A stretch of DNA of 64,000 nucleotides, taken from NCBI RefSeq assembly GCF_003105155.1, contig NZ_QETK01000017.1, forward strand, positions 1 to 64,000. Direction: 5' to 3'. Shown in pieces: positions 42,080 through 52,436 of this stretch (the first letter of the stretch is position 1; each line of letters starts with the position of its first letter). Both the position numbers and the translations under genes were made by a program. The stretch is from Pseudomonas sp. SDI (GTDB lineage: Bacteria > Pseudomonadota > Gammaproteobacteria > Pseudomonadales > Pseudomonadaceae). The notes under the pieces were generated by a model. It ran no database searches, was not told the origin of the DNA, and saw nothing but the letters and a program-made list of their open reading frames with translations.

Positions 42080-42197
42080 AGGCGGACCTTGCTGTGGCCC
42101 GTCGCGGCCCGAGGCGCGGCGGGTGGGTTGAATTCAGGACTCAAGCTTATTCAGATCGACGTGCTGCACAAGCACGCCTGTGTGGACGCATTTATAT

Positions 42198-42211
42198 CCG
42201 ATATATATCGG
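42198..42211. promoter_or_regulatory. Palindrome upstream of aguA
   Basis: CCGATATATATCGG is a perfect 14-bp palindrome in the AT-rich promoter region of aguA. A similar half, GCCGATAACAATCG, appears at 42257-42270. It is a candidate operator. Confidence 0.45.
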
Positions 42212-42296
42212 CTTTGAAAGCAATAGCAACAACCGCCTAACCGAAAAAAGCCGGATAAGCCGATAACAATCGAATTAACCGGCTAACGGTTGCAGC

Positions 42297-45197
42297 CTAG
42301 AGCCCTTCGGCCAACACACGCTCGATGCTGTCGACAAAGTAGTCGACGCTGGCGCGCGTGGTGCACATCGGCGGCTTGATCTTGAGGATGTTCAGGTAAT
42401 CGCCGGTCGGCTGCATGAAGATGCCCAGTTCGCGCAGGCGATTGCAGAGGATCGCGGTTTCTTCGCTGGCCGGTTCCAGGCTGGCGGGGTCGCGGACCAG
42501 CTCCAGGCCCAAGTAGAAGCCGGAGCCATGCACCGCACCGGCCAATGGATACTTATCCACCAGCGCCTGCAAACGGGCCTTGAAGTGCCCACCGACGACA
42601 CGGGCGTTTTCCCACAGGCCTTCTTCGGCCATCACGTCCAGCACCGCCATGCCGATCCGGCAACTCACCGGGCTGCCGCCGGCCGAGGAGAAGAAGTAGC
42701 CCTCGGCTTCCAGTGCCTCGGCGATCTCGCGGCGGGTAATCACCGCGCCCAGTGGCTGGCCGTTGCCCATGCCTTTGGCCATGGTGATGATGTCCGGCAC
42801 CACGCCCTGCTCCTCGAAGCCCCAGAAGTACTCGCCAAGGCGGCCATAGCCCACCTGCACCTCGTCGGCGATGCACACGCCGCCGCGCGCGCGAACCTTG
42901 CCGTACACCTGTTGCAGGTAGCCCGGTGGCAGCGGGATGCCGCCCGCGTTGCCATAGACCGGCTCGCAGATGAAACCGGCCAGCTGGCGCTGCTCGGCAT
43001 CCAGCCGGGCCAGGGTTTCGTCGACGTTGCGCACGTAGTCGGCGGTGCTGTCGGCACCGCGGAAGGCGCCGCGGTAGGTATTCGGCGCGGTCACCGGGTG
43101 CACCCAGTCAGGACGCGTGCTCAGCGCTTGCGGGTTGTCGGCGATCGAGGTGGAAATCGCGTCGGTGGCCACCGACCAGCCGTGGTAGGCCTCCAGCACG
43201 CTGAGCATGTCGCGCCCGCCGCTGGCCGCCCAGGCCAGGCGAATCGCCAGGTCGTTGGCCTCGGTGCCGCTGTTCACCAGGAACACCCGGTCCATGCCTT
43301 CCGGCGCCAGCGCCAGCAGCCGCTCGGAAAACTCGGCGATGGCGGCGTAGTGGAAGCGCGAGTTGGTATTGAGCAGCGACCATTGCCGGGCCGACTCGGC
43401 CACCATCCGCGGGTGGCCATGACCGAGTACCGCGACGTTGTTGAGCATATCGAGGTAGGACCGGCCCTGCAGGTCGATCAGGTAATTGCGCCAGCCGCGT
43501 TCGATCTGCGGTGGCTGTTCGTAGTAATGCTTTTGCGAACGGGCAAAGCTGGCGTCGCGGCGAGCCAGCAGCGCTTGCGAATCGGGCAGCGGCGCGGCAT
43601 CGCAGTCAACGCCCAGCACCGCCCGTGGCGACGGGCACACGACCTGCCAGGCGCGGGCCCGGGACGGTTCGACGAACGCCGGCGGACGCAGGCCGGGCAC
43701 CCGGCAAAGCTGTACGCTCAGCAACTCGCCGGCCTTGCCGAGCAATTGCCCCGGTTCCAGCGACTGGCCGTCACGCGGCGTCTCGCTCAACCCCGTCAGC
43801 CAGAGGCTCGCCTCGGCGCCTTCCAGGCACCCGCTGCCGGCCTCGGCCTGGCGCCAGAGGCCATTGAACGGCGCCTGCAGCGCGGTGCCAGCGGCGAGGT
43901 GCAGTTCGACATGCAGGGCACAGGTACGCGGCTCCCGAGGATTATCGATATGGGTTTGCGACAGGCGGAACTGTGCGTACAGCGAACTGGCCGGCGCCTC
44001 TGCGGCGCGCAGCAACTGCTGGTCGATCCCGAGCTGTTCCCAGTTACCGGCGTTGAACTGCTCGCTGAGCACGCCCAGGTCGACCCGGGTTACCGGTTGG
44101 CTGGCCAGGGCCGGCAGCAGCGGCTTGACGTTGGCCAGTTTCAATTCACAGGTGGCAGTGCCGGTCGCCTGCAGAATCGCTGCTTCCATCAGCGCAAACG
44201 GCACGCTGCTGGCGACATCGAAGATTTCCCATTCATGCGTGAGGTTGTCGCGGCTGTAGGCGTTGCCGGGGTCGACGCTGACCTGCTGCTCGCCACTGAG
44301 CACCAGCACCGCCGCACGCGCCACGATCATTGGCCACAGCGCCTTGAGTTCGGCCGCGCTCAACGGGTTGAGGGCATGGTAGGCGGCCACCGCCGGCAGG
44401 ATGCGCAGCGGATCGCCCTCGGCATGGTGCAGCAACGCCGCGCAGGTGACCGCCAGGTCGGCGATGCGCCAGGTATGCAGCAGGTCGCCGAAGTCGATCA
44501 CCCCTTGCAGTTGCCACTGGCGCTGCGCGTCGCGCTGCCAGACGGCGTTGTCATCGGTGATGTCCAGATGCACGGCCTGCGTCGGTAGCGCCGCCAACAA
44601 CGGCGCGAGCACGGCGTTGGCCTGCTCGGCGGCAGCCTGCACGCGGGCCTTGCGTGGCCCCTCGGGCAGTACCGGCAGCAGGTGGGCGATCAGGGCCTGG
44701 GCGTGTTTCGGGTCCCATTGCAGGGTTCGTTCGAGGCCTTCATGGCTGAAATCGGCAAGGGCCTGGTCGACCCGCGCGCACAGCGCACCAAGCTCGGCGA
44801 TCAGGCGTGGCTCCAGGTAGTTGAAGCGGGTCAGGGTTTGGCCGTCGATATACTCCAGCAGCCGCGCCCGTACGGCCTGGCCATCGATGTTCAGCGCCAG
44901 CAGTTGCTCGCCGCCAAGCGCTGCCCGCACCGCTGGCACCGGCACGCCACGCTCGCGCAGGTAACCCAGGGCCGCATGCTGGGCCTGCAGTTCCTGCACG
45001 GCATAGTCGCCATGGCAAATCTTCAGGACGAAGCGCCCGCTGGTGCTGTCGACCCGGAAATTCAGGTCCTGCTGGCTGCCCAGGGCCTGCAGTGTGCCAC
45101 TGAGGCCATAGTGCTGTTCCAGCAGCCGAGCAGCGTCGGCGTCGCTGATGTGCGGAGTGGGCAAGCTGGAACGATGGATCAGGGTGTGCAACGGCAT
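42297..45197 (-). CDS. Fusion of aminoglycoside-phosphotransferase-like kinase, M23-like domain and class III aminotransferase
   Basis: A 966-residue three-part protein. Residues about 30-340 are an APH/hydroxylysine-kinase-like phosphotransferase (catalytic [12 protein letters not shown], metal-binding GVIDFGD). About 400-530 is a beta-rich segment resembling a peptidase M23 or lipoyl-type barrel ([15 protein letters not shown]...[14 protein letters not shown]). About 550-966 is a PLP class III aminotransferase ([23 protein letters not shown], Schiff-base Lys in TMAKGMGNG), close to phospho-lyases such as those acting on phosphoethanolamine or phosphohydroxylysine. So it may phosphorylate an amino alcohol then eliminate the phosphate. 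MPLHTLIHR was taken as the start. It lies between aguA and the divergent rml operon. Confidence 0.9.
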   Translation of the reverse strand: MPLHTLIHRSSLPTPHISDADAARLLEQHYGLSGTLQALGSQQDLNFRVDSTSGRFVLKICHGDYAVQELQAQHAALGYLRERGVPVPAVRAALGGEQLLALNIDGQAVRARLLEYIDGQTLTRFNYLEPRLIAELGALCARVDQALADFSHEGLERTLQWDPKHAQALIAHLLPVLPEGPRKARVQAAAEQANAVLAPLLAALPTQAVHLDITDDNAVWQRDAQRQWQLQGVIDFGDLLHTWRIADLAVTCAALLHHAEGDPLRILPAVAAYHALNPLSAAELKALWPMIVARAAVLVLSGEQQVSVDPGNAYSRDNLTHEWEIFDVASSVPFALMEAAILQATGTATCELKLANVKPLLPALASQPVTRVDLGVLSEQFNAGNWEQLGIDQQLLRAAEAPASSLYAQFRLSQTHIDNPREPRTCALHVELHLAAGTALQAPFNGLWRQAEAGSGCLEGAEASLWLTGLSETPRDGQSLEPGQLLGKAGELLSVQLCRVPGLRPPAFVEPSRARAWQVVCPSPRAVLGVDCDAAPLPDSQALLARRDASFARSQKHYYEQPPQIERGWRNYLIDLQGRSYLDMLNNVAVLGHGHPRMVAESARQWSLLNTNSRFHYAAIAEFSERLLALAPEGMDRVFLVNSGTEANDLAIRLAWAASGGRDMLSVLEAYHGWSVATDAISTSIADNPQALSTRPDWVHPVTAPNTYRGAFRGADSTADYVRNVDETLARLDAEQRQLAGFICEPVYGNAGGIPLPPGYLQQVYGKVRARGGVCIADEVQVGYGRLGEYFWGFEEQGVVPDIITMAKGMGNGQPLGAVITRREIAEALEAEGYFFSSAGGSPVSCRIGMAVLDVMAEEGLWENARVVGGHFKARLQALVDKYPLAGAVHGSGFYLGLELVRDPASLEPASEETAILCNRLRELGIFMQPTGDYLNILKIKPPMCTTRASVDYFVDSIERVLAEGL

Positions 45198-45369
45198 GGG
45201 ACGAGCCTCGATTTTTTTGTCGCTTATATCGCCACCGCTCCTGCCGATAAGCAAGAGGAGCCGACAAAACGTTGACCGCCGTCAGGCGCAAACTCCGTAT
45301 TACGCTTGCACCGGCAGAACGCTGGACACAAGCTATCCACCTTACGACAGGCACCAAAGGCATATCGAC

Positions 45370-46452
45370 ATGCGCATTCTCATCACCGGCGGTGCCGGAT
45401 TTATTGGCTCGGCGCTGATCCGCGAACTGATCGGCCATACCGAGCACGAAGTGCTCAACCTGGACAAGCTGACCTATGCCGGCAACCTCGAATCGCTGAG
45501 CAGTATCGCCAGCAACAGCCGCTACGAATTCGTCCAGGCCGACATTGTCGACCAGGCCACGGTCAGTGCCGTGCTGGCGCGTTTCCAGCCGCAGGCCATC
45601 ATGCACCTGGCAGCCGAATCGCATGTAGACCGCTCTATCGACGGCCCGGCAGCGTTCATCCAGACCAACATCGTCGGGACCTACAGCCTGCTCGAAGCAG
45701 CCCGCAGCTACTGGTCGGGCCTGCCGGCCGCCGAGCGGGCGGCGTTCCGCTTCCATCACGTCTCCACCGATGAGGTCTACGGCGACCTGGACGGTGTCGA
45801 CGAGCTGTTCAGTGAAACCACGCCCTACGCCCCCAGCTCGCCGTATTCGGCCAGCAAGGCGGCGTCCGACCACCTGGTCCGCGCCTGGCAGCGCACCTAT
45901 GGCCTGCCGGTGCTGGTGACCAATTGCTCGAACAACTACGGACCGTTCCACTTCCCGGAAAAACTCATCCCGCTGATGATCCTCAACGCTCTCGCCGGGA
46001 AACCCTTGCCGGTTTATGGCAACGGCCAGCAGGTGCGCGACTGGCTCTATGTCGAGGACCATGCGCGGGCGCTGCTCAAGGTACTTAGCGCAGGCAAGGT
46101 TGGCGAAACCTACAACATCGGCGGGCATAACGAGCAGAAGAACATCGACGTGGTGCACGCCCTCTGTGCCCTGCTCGATGAGCTGGCGCCACAGCACCCG
46201 GCTGGCATCAGCCGTTACGCCGAGCTGATCAGCCATGTCCAGGACCGCCCTGGGCACGACCTGCGTTACGCCATCGATGCCAGCAAGATCGAGCGCGAGC
46301 TGGGCTGGGTGCCGGCCGAAACCTTTGCCTCCGGCCTGCGCAAGACCGTGCAGTGGTACCTGGCGAACCTCGACTGGTGCCAGCGTGTGCAGGATGGCAG
46401 TTACCAGGGCCAGCGCCTGGGCAATAGCGACTTCAAGGACCTGATTGCATGA
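45370..46452 (+). CDS. rmlB: dTDP-glucose 4,6-dehydratase RmlB
   Basis: A 360-residue extended short-chain dehydrogenase for the second step of dTDP-L-rhamnose synthesis. NAD-binding [10 protein letters not shown] at residues 7-16, the active-site YSASKAASD (Tyr-x3-Lys), and [11 protein letters not shown] with Asp-Glu are present, as is the substrate segment [14 protein letters not shown]. The longer upstream frame was trimmed to [10 protein letters not shown]. The gene is coupled by ATGA to rmlA. dTDP-rhamnose feeds lipopolysaccharide core and other rhamnose polymers. Confidence 0.98.
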   Translation: MRILITGGAGFIGSALIRELIGHTEHEVLNLDKLTYAGNLESLSSIASNSRYEFVQADIVDQATVSAVLARFQPQAIMHLAAESHVDRSIDGPAAFIQTNIVGTYSLLEAARSYWSGLPAAERAAFRFHHVSTDEVYGDLDGVDELFSETTPYAPSSPYSASKAASDHLVRAWQRTYGLPVLVTNCSNNYGPFHFPEKLIPLMILNALAGKPLPVYGNGQQVRDWLYVEDHARALLKVLSAGKVGETYNIGGHNEQKNIDVVHALCALLDELAPQHPAGISRYAELISHVQDRPGHDLRYAIDASKIERELGWVPAETFASGLRKTVQWYLANLDWCQRVQDGSYQGQRLGNSDFKDLIA

Positions 46453-47330
46453 CCAAAGGTATCGTTCTGGCGGGCGGCTCCGGCACCCGCCTGCACCCCA
46501 TCACCCTGGGGCTCTCCAAACAGCTGCTGCCGGTCTACGACAAGCCGATGATCTATTACCCGATCTCGGTACTGATGCTGGCCGGCATCAATGAAATCCT
46601 GATCATCTCGACCCCACAGGACCTGCCTCAGTATCGCCAGCTGCTTGGCAACGGCAGCCAGTTCGGCGTGCACTTCAGCTACGCCGAGCAACCCTCGCCG
46701 GATGGCCTGGCGCAGGCGTTCCTGATCGGCGAGTCGTTCATAGGCAACGACTCGGTGTGCCTGATCCTGGGTGACAACATCTTCCACGGCCCGCACTTCA
46801 GTGAACAGTTGCGGCGCGCTGCCGCCCACCCGAGCGGCGCAACCGTGTTCGGCTATTGGGTCAAGGACCCGGAGCGCTTCGGCGTCATCGACTTCGACAA
46901 GAACGGCCAGGCCCTGTCGATCGAGGAAAAACCGGCCAAGCCAAAATCCAGCTATGCGGTTACCGGCCTGTACTTCTACGACAACGACGTCATCCGTATC
47001 GCCCGCGAGATCACCCCCTCGGCGCGCGGCGAGCTGGAAATCACCGACGTCAACAACGCCTACCTCGAACGCGGTGACCTGCGCGTCGAGCGCTTCGGGC
47101 GCGGTTTCGCCTGGCTCGACACCGGCACCCATGACAGCCTGCTGGAAGCCTCGCAGTACGTGCAGACCATCGAGCATCGCCAGGGCCTGAAGGTCGCCTG
47201 CCTGGAGGAAATTGCCTTCCAGCAGGGCTGGATCGACGAAGCCCTGCTGCTGGAGCGCGCCAAGGCCTTCGGCAAGACCGGCTACGGCCAGTACCTCTAT
47301 AGCCTGAGCGGAGAACACCGATGGAAGTGA
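46449..47330 (+). CDS. rmlA: Glucose-1-phosphate thymidylyltransferase RmlA
   Basis: A 293-residue nucleotidyltransferase joining dTTP and glucose 1-phosphate, first step of dTDP-rhamnose synthesis. The N-terminus [20 protein letters not shown] is the nucleotide loop; [10 protein letters not shown] is the metal-binding region and [22 protein letters not shown] the sugar site. It starts with ATGA overlap after rmlB and overlaps rmlC by 10 bases. Feedback control by dTDP-rhamnose is known for the family. Confidence 0.98.
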   Translation: MTKGIVLAGGSGTRLHPITLGLSKQLLPVYDKPMIYYPISVLMLAGINEILIISTPQDLPQYRQLLGNGSQFGVHFSYAEQPSPDGLAQAFLIGESFIGNDSVCLILGDNIFHGPHFSEQLRRAAAHPSGATVFGYWVKDPERFGVIDFDKNGQALSIEEKPAKPKSSYAVTGLYFYDNDVIRIAREITPSARGELEITDVNNAYLERGDLRVERFGRGFAWLDTGTHDSLLEASQYVQTIEHRQGLKVACLEEIAFQQGWIDEALLLERAKAFGKTGYGQYLYSLSGEHRWK

Positions 47331-47866
47331 TCGAAACCGAGCTGCCCGGCGTGCTGATCCTGCAGCCACGGGTGTTCGGCGATGCGCGTGGCTTTTTCTA
47401 CGAAAGCTTCAACGCTCAGGCGTTCCGCGACAAGACCGGCATCGACACGTCATTCGTCCAGGACAACCATTCGCGCTCGGCCAAGGGCGTGTTGCGTGGC
47501 CTGCATTATCAACTGCAGAACACCCAGGGCAAACTGGTCCGGGTCACCCAGGGCGAAGTCCTGGATGTGGCTGTCGACCTGCGCCGCAGTTCGGCCCACT
47601 TCGGCCGCTGGGTAGCCATCCGCCTGTCGGCACAGAACTGCCGTCAGCTGTGGGTGCCGGAAGGTTTCGGGCATGGCTTCGTGGTGCTCAGCGACAGCGC
47701 CGAGTTCCTCTACAAGACCACCGACTACTACAACCCTGCCGCCGAGCGCTGCATTCGCTGGGACGACCCGGACCTGGCCATCGACTGGGAACTGGAAGCG
47801 CCGCCGCAGCTTTCGGCCAAGGACCAGGCCGGCGCCTGGCTCAAAGATGCTGAGTTGTTCGCATGA
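47321..47866 (+). CDS. rmlC: dTDP-4-dehydrorhamnose 3,5-epimerase RmlC
   Basis: A 181-residue cupin epimerase for the third step of dTDP-rhamnose synthesis. Signature [17 protein letters not shown] with [18 protein letters not shown] (catalytic His64-type residue in LRGLHYQ), then [26 protein letters not shown] holding the second catalytic Tyr region, and [15 protein letters not shown]. The start overlaps rmlA by 10 bases and the stop overlaps rmlD (ATGA), so the four genes are tightly coupled. Confidence 0.98.
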   Translation: MEVIETELPGVLILQPRVFGDARGFFYESFNAQAFRDKTGIDTSFVQDNHSRSAKGVLRGLHYQLQNTQGKLVRVTQGEVLDVAVDLRRSSAHFGRWVAIRLSAQNCRQLWVPEGFGHGFVVLSDSAEFLYKTTDYYNPAAERCIRWDDPDLAIDWELEAPPQLSAKDQAGAWLKDAELFA

Positions 47867-48738
47867 GCACCACGCCCCTGAAAATCCTCATCATCGGCCA
47901 GCACGGCCAGGTCGCCCAGGCCCTGCAAGCGCAGTTGCGCGACCTTGGGCCATTGCATGTGCTGGGCCGCGCGCAACTCGACCTGAGCGCGCCGCAGCGC
48001 ATCCGTGAACAGGTCCGGGCGATTCAGCCGCAGTTGATCATCAATGCCGCCGCGCACACCGCCGTGGACCAGGCCGAAAGCGAACCGCAACTGGCCTTTG
48101 CGATCAACGCCGAGGCCCCTGGCATCCTGGCCGAAGAAGCCGCGCGCCTGGCGATCCCGTTGATCCATTACTCGACCGACTACGTGTTCGACGGCGCCAA
48201 GCCGACGCCGTACAGCGAAGACGATCAGCCCAACCCGCTGAGCGTATACGGACAGAGCAAACTCGCCGGCGAACAGGCCGTCGGCAACGTGGGCGGGGCA
48301 CACCTGATCCTGCGCACCAGTTGGGTCTACTCGCGCAGCGGGCGCAATTTCCTGCTGACCATGCAGCGCCTGCTGCAGGAAAAACCCGAGCTGCGGGTGG
48401 TCGCCGACCAGATGGGCGCCCCCACCTGGGCGGGCACCATCGCCAGCAGCACCCGCCAACTGATCGAACGCTGGCAGGCCGGCCAGGCCGGCGCCTGGGG
48501 CACCTACCACCTGACCGCGCAGGGCGAAACCTCCTGGTTCGGCTTTGCCCAGGCCATCGCCGAACAGCTCAAGGCGCAGGGCAAACCGTGCGCCCGGCTG
48601 CTGCCGATTCCCTCCAGCGACTACCCGACGCCAGCACGCCGACCGCTCAATTCGCGGCTCGACTGCAGCCGCCTGCAACGTAACTGGCAGGTCAGCCAGC
48701 CAGACTGGCAGCAAGCGCTGATCGACTGCCTGAAGTAG
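47863..48738 (+). CDS. rmlD: dTDP-4-dehydrorhamnose reductase RmlD
   Basis: A 291-residue short-chain reductase completing dTDP-L-rhamnose. GQHGQVAQAL at about residues 11-20 is the cofactor loop, NAAAHTAVDQAESEP and YSTDYVFDGAKPTPYSEDD are family motifs, and VYGQSKLAGEQ is the Tyr-x3-Lys catalytic pair. QMGAPTWAGTIA is also conserved. It is the last gene of rmlBACD. In P. aeruginosa the order at this place is, as I recall, rmlBDAC followed by dctBD, so the local order differs while the context is the same. Confidence 0.97.
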   Translation: MSTTPLKILIIGQHGQVAQALQAQLRDLGPLHVLGRAQLDLSAPQRIREQVRAIQPQLIINAAAHTAVDQAESEPQLAFAINAEAPGILAEEAARLAIPLIHYSTDYVFDGAKPTPYSEDDQPNPLSVYGQSKLAGEQAVGNVGGAHLILRTSWVYSRSGRNFLLTMQRLLQEKPELRVVADQMGAPTWAGTIASSTRQLIERWQAGQAGAWGTYHLTAQGETSWFGFAQAIAEQLKAQGKPCARLLPIPSSDYPTPARRPLNSRLDCSRLQRNWQVSQPDWQQALIDCLK

Positions 48739-48775
48739 CGCATAATGCGCCAGTCCCTACTGGCGCAGTGCTGCA

Positions 48776-50590
48776 ATGAACACGACCCCCACCCTTCCGC
48801 GCCGGCCCCGCTGGCGCAGCCTGGCGATTCTGGCGATCTGCCTGGCGCCGCTGCTCTGGCCGCTGCAACGGCTGGCCGAGCACTACTACCAGGACGAGCT
48901 CGCCGGGCAGAACCGGCAGACCCTCGACCTCTACGTCGCCAACCTGCTCGGCACCCTGCACCGCTACGAAACCCTGCCGCAGATCCTCGGCGACCTACCG
49001 GCCCTGCGCGCCGTGCTGGCCGATCCGCTGCGCCTGGAAAGCCTGACCAACGCCAACCGTCTGCTCAAGGACATCGCCACCCAGACCGGCGCCGAAGTGA
49101 TGTACCTGATGGACGCCAAGGGCAATACCCTGGCCGCGTCGAACTGGGACAAGAAAGACAGCTTCGTCGGCCGCAACTTCGCCTTCCGCCCGTACTTCAG
49201 CCAAGCCATTGCCGGGCAGCTGGGACGCTTCTTCGGCCAGGGCACCACCTCGGCCAAGCGGGGCTACTTCTTTGCCGGCGCGGTGCGCGACGGCGAGCAG
49301 ATCATCGGCGCACTGGTGGTCAAGGTCGACCTCGACCACACCGAAACGCTCTGGGGTAAAACCCCCGAGCAGTTGCTGCTCACCGACCACAACGGCGTGG
49401 TCATCCTCACCTCGCGGGCCGACTGGCGCTTCCGTGCCACGCGCCCGCTGAGCGTGGCCGAGCGGGAAGCCATCGCCGCCATCCAGCCGTACCCAACCCA
49501 GGCCCCGCAGCCACTCAGCCTCAACCCGGACGCCTGGCTGATACAGACTCGCGCCATCGAGGAGACCGGCTGGCAGGTGAGCATTCTGGCACCACGGGCA
49601 CTGGTCGATCGCTCGGTCAGCACGGTCCTGGCCATCGGGGCAGCGACCCTGCTGGTGGTCATGCTGCTGCTGGGCCTGGTGATGCAGCGCCGCCGCAACT
49701 ACATGGACCGCATCGCGTTCGAAGCGCGCGCCCGCCAGGAGCTGGAAAAGCGCGTGATCGAGCGTACCGCCGCCCTCGAAGGCCTCAACAGCCGCCTGAA
49801 AACCGAAGTGCTCGAACGCGAGCAGGCCCAGCAGGAGCTGGTACGCGCCCAGGACGAACTGGTCCAGGCCGGCAAGCTGTCGGTGCTCGGCACCATGTCG
49901 GCAAGCATCAGCCACGAACTCAACCAGCCGCTGGCGGCCATCCGCAGCTATGCCGAAAATGCCGAGATCCTCCTCGATCATCAACGCACCGACGACGCCC
50001 GCAGCAACCTCAAGCTGATCAGCGAGCTCACCGGGCGCATGGCCTCGATCATCGCCCACCTGCGTGCTTTCGCCCGCCGCGACCGGCATGCCCCGGAAAG
50101 CGTGGCCCTGCAACCGGCGCTCGACGACGCCCTGGCCCTACTGGCGAAACGACGCCGGGCGATGGCAGTGGAACTGGTGCGCGACCTGCCGGAGGCCACC
50201 TTGTGGGTGCAGGCCGGCGAAACCCGCCTGCGCCAGGTGCTCGGCAACCTGCTGGCCAATGCCCTCGACGCGCTCACCGAAAAAGCCAACCCGCGCAAAC
50301 TGTGGATAAGTGCCGAGCGCCGCGACGACTGCGTCTACCTGACCATACGCGACAATGGCCCGGGCTTTTCCAGCCAAGCCATGGCCCACGCCCGCGAACC
50401 GTTCTTCACCACCAAGACCCGCACCCAGGGCCTTGGCCTGGGGCTGGCGATCTGCGATACGTTGATGCGTGCCCTAGGCGGTGAATTGCTACTGGCCAAC
50501 CACCCCGAAGGCGGCGCACTGCTGACCCTGCAACTGCGCGTGGCCAAGACCGGCGCCACGCTTCAAACCTCGGAGGACTCCTCGGCATGA
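48776..50590 (+). CDS. dctB: C4-dicarboxylate sensor histidine kinase DctB
   Basis: A 604-residue inner-membrane histidine kinase. A membrane helix at about 15-32, a periplasmic dCache-like sensor (residues 35-290, with VMYLMDAKGNTLAASNWDKKDSFVGRNFAFRPYFSQA) and a second helix at about 285-305 precede a coiled coil and DHp domain with H380 in SISHELNQPLAA. ATPase motifs are GNLLANALDAL, DNGPGF and GLGLGLAI. It is coupled by ATGA to dctD. Sensing of succinate, fumarate or malate is inferred from family; regulated dct transporter genes are not in the window. It contains the DnaA-type nonamer TGTGGATAA at 50301. Confidence 0.92.
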   Translation: MNTTPTLPRRPRWRSLAILAICLAPLLWPLQRLAEHYYQDELAGQNRQTLDLYVANLLGTLHRYETLPQILGDLPALRAVLADPLRLESLTNANRLLKDIATQTGAEVMYLMDAKGNTLAASNWDKKDSFVGRNFAFRPYFSQAIAGQLGRFFGQGTTSAKRGYFFAGAVRDGEQIIGALVVKVDLDHTETLWGKTPEQLLLTDHNGVVILTSRADWRFRATRPLSVAEREAIAAIQPYPTQAPQPLSLNPDAWLIQTRAIEETGWQVSILAPRALVDRSVSTVLAIGAATLLVVMLLLGLVMQRRRNYMDRIAFEARARQELEKRVIERTAALEGLNSRLKTEVLEREQAQQELVRAQDELVQAGKLSVLGTMSASISHELNQPLAAIRSYAENAEILLDHQRTDDARSNLKLISELTGRMASIIAHLRAFARRDRHAPESVALQPALDDALALLAKRRRAMAVELVRDLPEATLWVQAGETRLRQVLGNLLANALDALTEKANPRKLWISAERRDDCVYLTIRDNGPGFSSQAMAHAREPFFTTKTRTQGLGLGLAICDTLMRALGGELLLANHPEGGALLTLQLRVAKTGATLQTSEDSSA

Positions 50591-51984
50591 CGACCGAGCT
50601 CATCGACAGTCGCACGCAGGTGATCCTGGTCGACGACGATCCGCACCTGCGCCAGGCCCTGAGCCAGACCCTGGACCTGGCCGGGCTGAAGGTGATGGCC
50701 CTGAGCGACGCCCAGGGCCTGGCCGAACGTATCGAGCCGGACTGGCCCGGCGTGGTGGTCAGCGATATCCGCATGCCCGGCATCGATGGCCTGCAGTTGC
50801 TTGAACAGTTGCACGCTCGCGATCAGGAGCTGCCGGTGTTGCTGATTACCGGCCACGGCGATGTGCCGCTGGCGGTGCAGGCGATGCGTGCCGGGGCCTA
50901 CGATTTTCTCGAAAAGCCTTTCGCCAGCGACGCGCTGATCGACAGTGTGCGCCGTGCCAGCGCCCTGCGCCGGCTGGTGCTGGACAACCGCAGCCTGCGC
51001 CTGGCCCTGAGCGACCGCCAGCAACTGAGCACCCGTCTGGTCGGTCAGTCGGCACCGATGCTGCGCCTGCGCGAGCAGATCGGCGCACTGGCCGGCACCC
51101 GTGCCGACGTGCTGATCCTCGGCGAAACCGGCGCCGGCAAGGAGGTGGTAGCACGAGCGCTGCACGACCTGTCGAGCCGCCGCGATGGCCCGTTCGTGGC
51201 GATCAACGCCGGCGCCCTGGCCGAATCGGTGGTCGAAAGCGAACTGTTCGGCCACGAGCCGGGGGCCTTCACTGGCGCGCAAAAGCGACGCATCGGCAAG
51301 TTCGAATTCGCCAATGGCGGCACGCTGTTCCTCGATGAAATCGAAAGCATGAGCCTGGACGTGCAGGTCAAACTGCTGCGTCTGTTGCAGGAGCGGGTGG
51401 TCGAGCGTCTGGGTGGCAATCAGTTGATCCCGCTGGATATCCGCATCATCGCCGCGACCAAGGAAGACCTGCGCCAGGCCGCCGACCAGGGGCGTTTCCG
51501 CGCCGACCTGTACTACCGTTTGAACGTCGCCCCATTGCGCATTCCGCCGCTGCGCGAACGTGGCGAGGACGTGCTGGTGCTGTTCCAGCACTTTGCCGAC
51601 AGCGCCAGCGAGCGCCACGGCCTGCCTGGGCACAGCCTGCAACCGGCGCAGCGGGCGATGCTCTTGCGCCACCCCTGGCCGGGGAACGTGCGCGAGTTGC
51701 AGAACGCCGCCGAGCGCTTCGCCCTGGGCCTGGAACTGGCCCTCGACGGCGAGCCAGGCAGTGCTGTAGGCAGCGCGGAACTGCCGGCCGGCAGCGGCAA
51801 CCTCAGCGATCAGGTCGAGCAGTTCGAGCGCTCGCTGATCGCCGCCGAGCTGAGCCGCTCGCACAGCTCCATGCGCAGCCTGGCCGAAGCCCTCGGCATC
51901 CCGCGCAAGACCCTGCACGACAAGCTGCGCAAGCATGGCCTGAGCTTCGCTGCCGGCGACGACCTGGAGGACCACCGCGCATGA
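50587..51984 (+). CDS. dctD: Sigma-54-dependent response regulator DctD
   Basis: A 465-residue NtrC-family activator. The receiver has VDDDPHLRQAL and phosphorylated D60 in VVSDIRMPG with Lys in LEKPFAS. The AAA+ domain carries Walker A GETGAGKEV, the sigma-54 contact ESELFGHEPGAFTGAQ and Walker B GGTLFLDEIE. The C-terminal Fis-type HTH is MRSLAEALGIPRKTLHDKLRKHG. It is the cognate regulator of DctB, with overlap at both ends (ATGA with dctB, and with the downstream thioesterase gene). It activates dicarboxylate uptake genes in related bacteria. Confidence 0.95.
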   Translation: MTTELIDSRTQVILVDDDPHLRQALSQTLDLAGLKVMALSDAQGLAERIEPDWPGVVVSDIRMPGIDGLQLLEQLHARDQELPVLLITGHGDVPLAVQAMRAGAYDFLEKPFASDALIDSVRRASALRRLVLDNRSLRLALSDRQQLSTRLVGQSAPMLRLREQIGALAGTRADVLILGETGAGKEVVARALHDLSSRRDGPFVAINAGALAESVVESELFGHEPGAFTGAQKRRIGKFEFANGGTLFLDEIESMSLDVQVKLLRLLQERVVERLGGNQLIPLDIRIIAATKEDLRQAADQGRFRADLYYRLNVAPLRIPPLRERGEDVLVLFQHFADSASERHGLPGHSLQPAQRAMLLRHPWPGNVRELQNAAERFALGLELALDGEPGSAVGSAELPAGSGNLSDQVEQFERSLIAAELSRSHSSMRSLAEALGIPRKTLHDKLRKHGLSFAAGDDLEDHRA

Positions 51985-52436
51985 ACAGCCACAGCCAGTA
52001 CCTCGAATCGGTATTGCACCACGACATCCCACTCACCGCCGAAATGGGCCTGCAGGTGCTCGACTGGGCCGAGCAGCGCCTGCGCCTGCAATTGCCGCTG
52101 GCGGCCAACGTCAACCACAAGAGCACCATGTTCGGTGGCAGCCTGTACTGCGCGGCGGTGCTCGCCGGCTGGGGCTGGTTGCACCTGCGCTTGCGTGAGG
52201 CACAGGTCGACGACGGGCATATCGTCATTCAGGAAGGGCAGATCAGCTATCCATTGCCGGTCACCGGCGCGGCCATCGCCGTGTGCGAGGCGCCAGCGGC
52301 GCAAGTCTGGGAACGTTTCCTCGCCACCTACCAGCGCCGCGGCCGGGCACGGCTGACGCTGCACACCCAGGTGTACAACGCCGGCAGCGAAGCGCCCGCC
52401 GTACAGTTCAGCGGGCAGTACGTGCTACACCGTTGA
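51981..52436 (+). CDS. Thioesterase domain protein (YiiD C-terminal type)
   Basis: A 151-residue hotdog-fold protein of the YiiD C-terminal domain family, putative acyl-CoA thioesterase. LRLQLPLAANVNHKSTMFGGSLYCAAVLAGWGWL carries the family's conserved Asn-His and Gly-Gly segment. The frame follows dctD with ATGA overlap. Its stop lies 12 bases inside the converging cysQ gene, so the 3' ends share coding sequence. Substrate and link to dicarboxylate sensing are unknown. Confidence 0.88.
   Translation: MNSHSQYLESVLHHDIPLTAEMGLQVLDWAEQRLRLQLPLAANVNHKSTMFGGSLYCAAVLAGWGWLHLRLREAQVDDGHIVIQEGQISYPLPVTGAAIAVCEAPAAQVWERFLATYQRRGRARLTLHTQVYNAGSEAPAVQFSGQYVLHR

Noticed and set aside
42528..44588. 686-codon plus-strand frame
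   Set aside because: It is antisense to the kinase/aminotransferase fusion and of low-complexity composition (His, Arg, Gly, Gln).
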